From positions 1 to 64,000 of the forward strand of contig QPMI01000165.1 in NCBI GenBank assembly GCA_004431415.1: 64,000 bases of DNA, given 5' to 3'. Both the position numbers and the translations under genes were made by a program. The stretch comes from Cyanophora paradoxa (Eukaryota > Glaucocystophyceae > Cyanophorales > Cyanophoraceae). Shown one piece after another: positions 55,161 to 63,071 of the stretch; the stretch's first letter is position 1, and the number at the start of each line of letters is the position of its first letter. The notes under the pieces were generated by a model, which was not told where the DNA came from, did no database searches, and worked only from the letters and a program-made list of their open reading frames with translations.

Positions 55161-55543
55161 GCAGCGGTTTGCGACAGAGTCCTTTGGGCTGAGGGACCTT
55201 TTCCTCGCGGGCCGGGTGGACGAGGCGCTGGATCTCTTCGAGGCGGCAGCCGAGCTCGATGCAGGCCTGCTCACGGGCGGCCACCTGAGCGATCTGCTGG
55301 AGGGGCTCTTCGACTTGGGGCGGGCTGACGACGCTCGCAAGTACTTCGAACTGGCTGCCAACAAAGCGCCGGGCTATCCGTCGCTCGACAGCAGCCACTA
55401 CGAGCTGATGAGTGAGCTCTTTGACTGCGAAAATGTATAGCCCTAAGCCCTTTTTATCTCTCAAAATTATTTTTCATTTGAACCGGGCAGTGATGAAGAA
55501 CTTGAAAGCGAAGAAATTTGCAGAGGCGCTGGACCTCGCGCAG
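55161..55543 (+). repeat. 383-bp direct repeat, copy 1
   Basis: Matches 56782-57164 almost base for base (differences only in the first 25 bp). This copy continues without interruption into GCAATGCGCGCG and so shows the empty-site sequence for element D. Confidence 0.9.
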
Positions 55544-56548
55544 GCAATGCGCGCGAAGCTCGAGTTCGAATTTAATATCAACGGATCCCGCCGCGGACGC
55601 AAAATTATTGATATCTCTCTTCTCGATCTCGAGCTACGTCTTTGGCACGACGGAGCGGTCGCAACATGCCGACTTATTGCGGCCGTAGCGAAAGAGTACA
55701 GGCACGCCTGTTGAATTTCTTATCGGTGCTGTTATTTTGGTACTGTTGGCGCCCCTGACGCAATTCAGTGCGTTCGGGCTCGAGCTCGAGGATGCTGTTC
55801 GACTGAAGGGCAGGGCATGTGCGCTGGCAGAGGAGCTCCAACTTCTCTTCGGCCTCAATCAACTTCGAGCTAAACTGAGAAATGCCGAATGGGTTTCGAT
55901 TTTGATTCCTGGATTTGTGTTTAAATATGACTTTGTCGGAACGTCGTCACACCCCCGGCAGGTGAAGTGGACGACGCGAACGTATTCGCCCGTCAGTGAT
56001 TATGATTATGATGCGAATTATAAAGAGCACTTGGAGTCGGCTCTCCGCGAAGTCGACGCGCTTCTCGCCCGATGTGCCAGGGCCTCACTTCCCGTCCCAA
56101 GCTCCTTCTTCTGCGACCTCATCGAAGTCTGTGCCGCTTCTGGCGACTGGAAACGCGTCCAGAAATATTGGGCTCTCATGCCGCAACTGGGCCTCCAACG
56201 CGGCGTCAATGCTTGGAGTGCGTCACGCAATTGAAACTCCCCAACGAAAGGTTTCGCAAGGTCTGAGCTCACAGTTTCAACTCTCCAGAAGCGTACACCA
56301 AGCTCTCCGTCTGGTGTCACGACGAGTTCATCGACAATTTCGGGCAGAGGTTGATCGGAGCTGGTCTTGAACTCAACACCTATGGAGTGATGCGGCTGCT
56401 CCATGAGGACATGTATCTCGAATTCAGTGCCTTCAAACAAACGGACGAATTCTCGGCCTTGCCAGATGAGGAGAAGCGTGCTCACGAAGAATTCGTTCTG
56501 CAATTGGAAGCTGAGGAAGTGCGTGCCCCGTTTGCGCGCTGGTCATGA
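55161..56548 (+). CDS. Host spliced gene pieces with PPR/TPR-like helical repeats
   Basis: GC-rich coding blocks are separated by short AT-richer stretches with GT...AG ends, so this looks like an intron-bearing nuclear gene. Blocks include 'DLFLAGRVDEALDLFEAAAEL' and 'LFDLGRADDARKYFELA' (about 55190-55430), 'KFAEALDLAQAMRAKLEF' (about 55500-55675), 'FGLELEDAVRLKGRACALAEEL' (about 55765-55880), 'SFFCDLIEVCAASGDWKRVQKYW' (about 56030-56230), and a last block ending at TGA 56548. One intron is likely 55690-55766. The 35-residue helix-pair spacing suggests PPR or TPR proteins (organelle RNA binding or scaffold). Exon borders are not certain and the start is unknown. Confidence 0.45.
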
Positions 56549-56781
56549 TATGATTTCAACGTGCTACCAGTGGAACTAACCCGATTTCGTCGTCAGCTGC
56601 GCCTGCGCATGCAGAGTCAGTCGCAAACTCAGTCTCAAGCTCTGCTTCTGGGTCGCTTCTGCCTTCCTTTCACGACAGGCGATCGTGGCCACGATAATGT
56701 CGGTCACAATCAGAGCAGTGGCGATCGCCGCGCCCGCTATTGCAAGGCTTCATCGCCCTTGAAGGTCTTGCTCCGCCGCGA

Positions 56782-57164
56782 GCAGCGGTTCGCGACAGCG
56801 TCCTTTGGGCTGAGGGACCTTTTCCTCGCGGGCCGGGTGGACGAGGCGCTGGATCTCTTCGAGGCGGCAGCCGAGCTCGATGCAGGCCTGCTCACGGGCG
56901 GCCACCTGAGCGATCTGCTGGAGGGGCTCTTCGACTTGGGGCGGGCTGACGACGCTCGCAAGTACTTCGAACTGGCTGCCAACAAAGCGCCGGGCTATCC
57001 GTCGCTCGACAGCAGCCACTACGAGCTGATGAGTGAGCTCTTTGACTGCGAAAATGTATAGCCCTAAGCCCTTTTTATCTCTCAAAATTATTTTTCATTT
57101 GAACCGGGCAGTGATGAAGAACTTGAAAGCGAAGAAATTTGCAGAGGCGCTGGACCTCGCGCAG
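56782..57164 (+). repeat. 383-bp direct repeat, copy 2, cut by element D
   Basis: Second copy of the PPR-like exon block, 1621 bp downstream. It stops exactly at the end of element D. The last six bases, GCGCAG (57159-57164), are the predicted left target-site copy. The rest of the gene should lie beyond D's other end, outside the window. A preceding open frame from about 56561 may be the 5' part of this second gene. Confidence 0.85.
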
Positions 57165-57237
57165 ACACATATGAATATTCATATTTTAATCCCTCGGCGT
57201 TCCGCCTCAGGATTAAAATATGAATATTCATATGTGT
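57165..57237. repeat. Terminal hairpin of element D
   Basis: A 27-bp perfect inverted repeat (57165-57191 with 57211-57237) encloses the 19-nt loop CCTCGGCGTTCCGCCTCAG. Relative to A and C the loop has one extra G on one side and one extra C on the other, which lengthens the inner GCG/CGC stem to GGCG/CGCC. Confidence 0.93.
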
Positions 57238-58186
57238 GATTCGATGTTATATCAATAAAATCGATTAATTTATTTGAATTTTCACATGAATTTTCATATT
57301 TTTATATGCATTTCAATTAATTTAATCGATGTTATATCGATAAACTCGATTAATCGATATTGTATCTTAATTGTAGTTAATCGGAATTATATCAATAACT
57401 TCGATTGATCTTAATTGAATCCTAAATGAATCTAATCGGAATTATATCAATAAATTCGATTAAATCATGTTCTTTTCCGATTAAATCAATTAAATATTTA
57501 AATTTGTTACCATAAGTGGTCTAAGTTGACTCACTTTTCATTAACATTTTGAACTCTTAGTCTCCTTGAATTTCTTAATATGACTCAACTTAGTCAACTT
57601 AGTCAACTTTGTTACCATAATCAATCAGGGTGGACTCACTTTTAGATCAACTTTGAAATTTCAAGCAAAATCAACTTGGATTTCAAAAGTGGATCTTCTA
57701 AGTGGACTCAATATGTTCACTTTGTGATACATGTTAGCTCAAATCCTTACTGTTTATGGTCAGGGTTGACTAAGTGGGGGGAGTTGACACATTTTTTGAA
57801 ATCCTTTTTAGAAAACTTTAGGTCCCAAATATTTCCTGTGAAATTTGAGTCAACTCAACCCACTTAGTCAACCCTTGCATTGAATTCGTAACAAAATCCA
57901 TATACTTTTACTACTTTTACGATTAATATGAGTCAACCATGAGTCCACTTAAATATAAATATAATATAATAGGGGGAATCTAGGGGAATGTTGAGTTTTA
58001 CTGTAATGAAATCGAATAGTATTCGAAATACTTGACATTGCTTAATGTAGGATGCATTCATATTTCGGCTACATCATACAGTAGAATTTCTATCGTAAAG
58101 AATGACCGGAATCCGGAAAATAATCATTGTAGAAAGCTATTGTAATAAAAAAGGTAAATCACCTTGATCATCATTATAGAAACTCA
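57238..58186. repeat. Non-coding terminal region of element D
   Basis: AT-rich, no gene seen. The outer part has repeated 'TCGATTAA/TTATATC' words. The inner part carries dyads of another sequence family than A and C: AGGGTTGACTAAGTGGG (from 57762) pairs imperfectly with CCCACTTAGTCAACCCT (to 57875) across about 60 bp, and TTGACT/AGTCAA words recur at 57520-57620. The layout (G-rich arm, short A/T spacer, complementary arm) mirrors the modules of A and C. Confidence 0.65.
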
Positions 58187-58585
58187 TCAAAACGGGAATC
58201 TATCATGTTTATGTCTCTCAGTCTTCTCAAATGTGAGGAAATTCATTGTTTTATCGATCTCATCTGCTACTGCTTGTGTTTTATGCTGAGCTTCTTTACC
58301 ACAACTGAATATATCAATTGCTAACATGCCTTCATTGGAATAACAATGAGCTGTACAATGGCTTTCATCTAATAGCAGAACCAATGCAAAACCAGGAGGT
58401 GATAGTTTCCCATCAAATATCTCACAGTGTTTATGAACAATCCTAATACCTTGTCTCAATATTGCTTGTTCAAGGGTTCTCATAATCCAATTACCAAGAA
58501 AGCCAACATGCTCATAGCCTGTTGCTATAGCTGTTTTAGCCTTGTAATCAAGCATTACATGAAAGCCTCTGTATTTAGTCTCCAT
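58187..58585 (-). CDS. speD: S-adenosylmethionine decarboxylase, SpeD type, element D (132 aa)
   Basis: 'LLDESHCTAHCYSNEGMLAIDIFSCG' gives the proenzyme site with S75 as predicted pyruvoyl serine; the rest aligns with C's enzyme over the full length. Intact, next to the terminal region as in C. Two independent elements keeping an open SpeD implies selection on polyamine supply during infection. Confidence 0.87.
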   Translation of the reverse strand: METKYRGFHVMLDYKAKTAIATGYEHVGFLGNWIMRTLEQAILRQGIRIVHKHCEIFDGKLSPPGFALVLLLDESHCTAHCYSNEGMLAIDIFSCGKEAQHKTQAVADEIDKTMNFLTFEKTERHKHDRFPF

Positions 58586-58614
58586 TAAGAATACCTTAGA
58601 AAAATTAATTAAAC

Positions 58615-58887
58615 CTAATCGAACCTAATGCAAACATCCCTATATTCCACTGTGATTGATGAAGAAGCCCTTTTCCTGTAAGCCTGAGAATGTTTTTTGT
58701 TGCATTCCCTGCAACCTGACCCCTTCACATGATTAAAGGGATAGGTAAGGATCACCTTGTTACACTGCAAACATCTCACAGATACTTTCTCTTGAGCTTT
58801 GATGTAATGTGTCTCACTGTAATCGAATTTATCTTTACCATGAACTGTCATAGCAGCATCAATAAACTTTTTTGTTTTACTATCCAT
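58615..58887 (-). CDS. DUF723-like zinc-ribbon protein (90 aa), element D
   Basis: Homologue of 34559-34831 with both CxxC pairs (CLQC and CREC) and the 'VHGKDKFDYSETHYIKAQEKVSVRC' core. Only 29 bp separate it from SpeD, so C's Dam and mini-protein genes are not present here. Confidence 0.7.
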   Translation of the reverse strand: MDSKTKKFIDAAMTVHGKDKFDYSETHYIKAQEKVSVRCLQCNKVILTYPFNHVKGSGCRECNKKHSQAYRKRASSSITVEYRDVCIRFD

Positions 58888-58909
58888 ACTCTATATATAA
58901 CCAATATTC

Positions 58910-59746
58910 TTATGGAGCAGTATCCTGCCCAAAAATGGGGAAATATCGATTTGTCCCATAGTACTCAGCATAGGTATTCTGCTTTGCAATAAAATCGGTT
59001 CTCTCAGCATATAATACACATTTGTATATACCAAACTTGGTGGCTCTCACTAAGAACTGATAATCTTCCAAACCGAAATTGACTCCATGATAAGCAATAC
59101 CAAAATTATCATATGGGGTGATCACAACAGCAAAATTAGGAGTTCCACCCTCTACTTGGCAAACAGCATAAACATCAGGTGGAATATCAACAACTACCTT
59201 ATAGTGGTCACCAATCTCAACAAGAGAGTCTACTACTGCTGTTTGTTCATTCACAACAATTGGGAATATCTTGATTATATAGGGGGCATTCATGCTGGGG
59301 ACATAGGTTCGAATTCTTGTGTTAGGATCAATGGGATTGGGTTGATCATTCACAAATAGAGGCGCTCCAACAGCCCCACCAACCCTAAGACCATCACCAA
59401 TATAAGCTCCCCCCGATTTGCAGTTAATAGCTCCAGACCTAGATTCAAAAGAATAAGTAGACAGAGGATCTCCATAGCTATCTGGGTCTCCATAATGAGC
59501 AGAAAAGTTTGCATTGGTAACAAGTAGCTTAGTTGTCTTAACTAATCCATTATTTTTATCACATCTGAGTTCCTGCAATCTCAGTTTGTGGGTGGAACCA
59601 AAGGTGTTCATTGTAGGTTGGACCTCTGTGGATGGGAGACCCTCTACATCATCAAATGTAGCATGCTGCAGAACATGGTTTGCTGGGGCAGCTAATGATA
59701 GCTGTGGTGTTATAATTCGCTCTATTGGTGTGGGTGCCTCTGCCAT
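58910..59746 (-). CDS. Short fibre-family protein (278 aa), element D
   Basis: Homologue of C's 33692-34537: 'LRLQELRCDKNNGLVKTTKLLVTNANF' and 'SGGAYIGDGLRVGG' in the N-terminal half, with a more divergent head. Intact. Confidence 0.75.
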   Translation of the reverse strand: MAEAPTPIERIITPQLSLAAPANHVLQHATFDDVEGLPSTEVQPTMNTFGSTHKLRLQELRCDKNNGLVKTTKLLVTNANFSAHYGDPDSYGDPLSTYSFESRSGAINCKSGGAYIGDGLRVGGAVGAPLFVNDQPNPIDPNTRIRTYVPSMNAPYIIKIFPIVVNEQTAVVDSLVEIGDHYKVVVDIPPDVYAVCQVEGGTPNFAVVITPYDNFGIAYHGVNFGLEDYQFLVRATKFGIYKCVLYAERTDFIAKQNTYAEYYGTNRYFPIFGQDTAP

Positions 59747-59769
59747 TTTACATTAAAGGGATATATCTT

Positions 59770-60615
59770 TTATGGGGTTGGGTCATCAATTACATCTGGC
59801 TCTTGGTAAAACCCTGTAACTGAAAGAGTATCAGGAGTTACACCTCTAAGAGCTGATACAGCGGCTATATCTGTTCTCAAACCGATAAGAGTTATAGTAT
59901 ATAACCCAATATCTGTAACAAACAAGTCAAAGGTGAAATTATTATTATAAACACAGTAGCCATAACCGAAATGATTATATCCCTGAACATTGAAATAGTA
60001 TTTATGACCTACTTGATTGTTGTTGGCTCTACAAAGGGAAAGCATTGCAGATGGAATCGCAAGACCTCTCAGTACTCTTTTGGTTCCTTCAATTAATTCC
60101 GAGTTTTCAAGAGTAACAGTATATCCAATGTAAAATTGAATTAATGGCTGCTGTGCGACAGGAGTATATAATCGAATTCGTTGGGGGTCTTCAACATTCT
60201 GCTCAAGAGTATCTGGGACATCATTATACGAAATTGAGGATGAGAGTTGACCTGAAACTCTGCAGCCACCCCCAATAAATGCTCCTCCTGATCTCACAGT
60301 AACAGCAGCAGTGTTTTTATCATAATCAAGGGCTTTCAGATCAACACTGTAAGCATCAGGACCTCCATTTGTAGGCTGAAAGAAGTTAGCATTTGTGACA
60401 AGGAGTCGAGTTGTTTTAACTACACCCGAATTCTTATCTGCTCTCAGTTCTTTAACTCGAATAATCGAATTCTTATCAAAGGAGTTACCATTGGAATTGG
60501 GTCTCTCTGTGGATTCTAAACCACGAACCTCATCATTAACTTCATGCTGGCGAAAGTGCATTGCAGGGGATCCAAGGGAATATATTGGAAGTTGAACTCG
60601 ATTATATTCACCCAT
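59770..60615 (-). CDS. Short fibre-family protein (281 aa), element D
   Basis: Homologue of C's 32830-33672; the ATG at 60615 (MGEYNRVQLPIYSLG) is used for the same reason as there, although an upstream in-frame ATG at 60654 is also conserved. The shared module is followed by a head with limited similarity to C. Confidence 0.74.
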   Translation of the reverse strand: MGEYNRVQLPIYSLGSPAMHFRQHEVNDEVRGLESTERPNSNGNSFDKNSIIRVKELRADKNSGVVKTTRLLVTNANFFQPTNGGPDAYSVDLKALDYDKNTAAVTVRSGGAFIGGGCRVSGQLSSSISYNDVPDTLEQNVEDPQRIRLYTPVAQQPLIQFYIGYTVTLENSELIEGTKRVLRGLAIPSAMLSLCRANNNQVGHKYYFNVQGYNHFGYGYCVYNNNFTFDLFVTDIGLYTITLIGLRTDIAAVSALRGVTPDTLSVTGFYQEPDVIDDPTP

Positions 60616-60650
60616 TGCTTCTTTTACTAAGAAGGAAAGAAAAATAATGT

Positions 60651-60917
60651 TCATTGTTCTTCTGTGACATTGTTATATTCGATCGCTTTTTTCACAGTTC
60701 CCCTTTGGAATGCCTGTAATACAATCGCTTCCTTTGAGGTTGGAATTTGAACTCCACCTGAGATGCAAGAATGGATTTCTTTCTGAACAATCTCATCAAT
60801 TGCAATTCTTGCTCTGTTGTGGGCAGCATTATCGATCCAATCCTGAACAGAGGCGGCGCAATATTCCATTCCCAACTTTTCGATATCAGAGAGAACCACT
60901 TGGTAAATATTCGACAT
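60651..60917 (-). CDS. Small fibre-associated protein (88 aa), element D
   Basis: Fourth copy of the family, nearly identical to B's copy. It lies between the C1q fibres and the 280-aa-class fibres as in C. Confidence 0.82.
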   Translation of the reverse strand: MSNIYQVVLSDIEKLGMEYCAASVQDWIDNAAHNRARIAIDEIVQKEIHSCISGGVQIPTSKEAIVLQAFQRGTVKKAIEYNNVTEEQ

Positions 60918-60939
60918 TTCTTAAACTACCATAAGAAAA

Positions 60940-61959
60940 TTAAACGATGCTTATTAATTCTCCTGAGAATGCTGTGCTACTTGCATAGGAAGCGACTGAA
61001 TTTGTAACAAGTGTCACAAATTCGTTTTGTGCAAGATTGAGAATGCAAGAGAAACACAGTGCTTTATGTGTGCTTGAGGCATTGTGAACTTGCGAAATGC
61101 TTAATCCCCCAGGATCGACATCATTAACCCTAAGAAACAATTCAATAACAGAAGTTGTGGTTGAAGAAGTGAATACTGAAAATCGATAGTGTCCCGCAAC
61201 AGGTGCTGTGAACCTTCCAGTTGATGTGCTGAATGAGTTGGTATTGTTTACTCGAACTGTTGCCCAGTTTATAAGAACAGCAGAACTTGTAGCAGTGTGG
61301 TTATAACCAAGTTGGATGGAAAATCGTGGATGTGATGTTTTGAGATAACACCCAGTATTAAATGTCAAACTATTGGCTTCCAGAGTAGCAACAGTGTTAC
61401 TATTTCGTTTCAGAAGAAGGTCTACATTGGCTCCTGTATCGATTTCCGGTGTAACAACCTTGGTTGTTGCTGTGATTGTGGACTGTGAGGCAATTGGTAG
61501 TGAAATACCAGCATTAGCAGTTACCAATTCTGTAAAGGTGCTTGTTCCTGTAATACTCACCTGATTTGCTGTTAGGGTTCCATCAACCCTTGCCCCATCT
61601 CCAATGTAGGCACCTCCACTTCTTACCACAAGAGCAGAGTTATTTATTGTGTTGTCAAAGGTTACTATTTTGGGTGTGGTGACCCCTCCCATATCATCAT
61701 AAATTGTGGAATCTGAGACTATCTGACCTGATTGAACTTGGTTCTTGTTTGAAACTATTAAACCTGTGGTTCTCACCTTTCCATTATTGCGATCACATCG
61801 AATTTCTTTGCATCTTATCACAGAATTCTGAGAAAACGAATCGGCACCTGTTGTTTCAGTGCAAATAAAACCAGGGGTTGCATCTGTTACTGTGTGGTTG
61901 AGTTGATGTATTTTGGGGGCGGCGTAACAGAACACAGGAACAGCTATTTGAGTGGTCAT
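60940..61959 (-). CDS. Short fibre with C1q-like head (339 aa), element D
   Basis: Very close to B's 53147-54166 throughout, including the head ('GRFTAPVAGHYRFSVFTSS'), and less close to C's 31484 gene. The TATAATATAAAT box precedes the ATG on the minus strand. Confidence 0.82.
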   Translation of the reverse strand: MTTQIAVPVFCYAAPKIHQLNHTVTDATPGFICTETTGADSFSQNSVIRCKEIRCDRNNGKVRTTGLIVSNKNQVQSGQIVSDSTIYDDMGGVTTPKIVTFDNTINNSALVVRSGGAYIGDGARVDGTLTANQVSITGTSTFTELVTANAGISLPIASQSTITATTKVVTPEIDTGANVDLLLKRNSNTVATLEANSLTFNTGCYLKTSHPRFSIQLGYNHTATSSAVLINWATVRVNNTNSFSTSTGRFTAPVAGHYRFSVFTSSTTTSVIELFLRVNDVDPGGLSISQVHNASSTHKALCFSCILNLAQNEFVTLVTNSVASYASSTAFSGELISIV

Positions 61960-61981
61960 AATTTATATTATATGGATAATA

Positions 61982-63052
61982 TTATGAAGAGCTGAGAAGC
62001 ATACATCCAAAGAACCATCTGATATTATAATATGAAGAAGCTCCACCACTGACACTATATGATATTCTGATGGAATCATTAGCTTGAAGGTCAACGATTA
62101 TTTCCAACCCATTGTTTGCATACACAGATGGATAATTATTATTAACTTCAATTCCAGATGAGCTTCCGTTTTTCTGTAAAAATGTTGTTATAATACCTGG
62201 TCTTCCAGCCGTATGACAGGATCCACTAAATGTGACAAGATAGTTTCCTGTAACAGGGGCAGTAAAAAGCCCTGTCGCAGGGTCGAAATGATTCCCTTGG
62301 TTCACTATGACTCCTGTTGATGGATATATATTAATTGAGGGCATGGTTGCAGTTATTAACCCATTTGGTTGCTGTTTTGTTGCAAAGAAACGAGGGTGAC
62401 CACTTAATTTCAGATACTTGTAGTCAGGAAGTGTGAGATGTTGAACAGTTGTATTATCTGTTTGAGTAGTTGTTTGGAGAGAAAAGATTGTGTCCCCATT
62501 CCTCTTGTAATTCATGACCATGTCACTCATGTTATCAATCTCAGGTGTGTTCAACCTTGTTGTAAGTGTGAGAGTTCCATACTGAATACTCCCTGAAAGC
62601 CCACCATTAAAGGTCATCAATCCTGCAAATGAACATGTCCCACTCACAGTCAATTGATTTGCTGTCAGAGTTCCTGCTACATTTGCTCCATCACCAATGT
62701 AGGCTCCTCCACTTTTCACCACAAGAGCAGAATTATTGCTTGTATTACCAAAAGTAACTATCTGTGCTGTGGTGAATCCACCCACATTATCATATATTGC
62801 TGAATTGGGGACTACCTGACCTGCTTGAACTTGGTTTTTATTCGAGATTATAATGCCTGTGGTTCTAATCTTGCCTCCATTTCGATCACATCGAATTTCT
62901 TTGACCCTCAGTATACTGTTCTCTGTGAAAGAGGTATTACTTGTAGTTTCAGTGCAAATAAAACCGGGTGTGGAGTCGACTACTTCATGAGAGGTGCTGT
63001 GGAGTGATTTGGCTGCAAGTTCATAGTTTGGAATCTCTAAAAGGGAGGTCAT
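61982..63052 (-). CDS. Short fibre with C1q-like head (356 aa), element D
   Basis: The N-terminal 110 residues and the upstream region are almost the same as in C (30391), while the head follows B's 52057 version ('GLFTAPVTGNYLVTFSGSC'). The start at 63052 matches the other copies. The head/foot mixture points to exchange between elements. Confidence 0.82.
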   Translation of the reverse strand: MTSLLEIPNYELAAKSLHSTSHEVVDSTPGFICTETTSNTSFTENSILRVKEIRCDRNGGKIRTTGIIISNKNQVQAGQVVPNSAIYDNVGGFTTAQIVTFGNTSNNSALVVKSGGAYIGDGANVAGTLTANQLTVSGTCSFAGLMTFNGGLSGSIQYGTLTLTTRLNTPEIDNMSDMVMNYKRNGDTIFSLQTTTQTDNTTVQHLTLPDYKYLKLSGHPRFFATKQQPNGLITATMPSINIYPSTGVIVNQGNHFDPATGLFTAPVTGNYLVTFSGSCHTAGRPGIITTFLQKNGSSSGIEVNNNYPSVYANNGLEIIVDLQANDSIRISYSVSGGASSYYNIRWFFGCMLLSSS

Positions 63053-63071
63053 CTTTATAATTACGAAATAG

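Noticed and set aside
55108-55464. Minus-strand frames over the host exon (also 56750-57085)
   Set aside because: Plus-strand translation shows PPR/TPR-like helices; the antisense frames are by-products of GC-rich codons.
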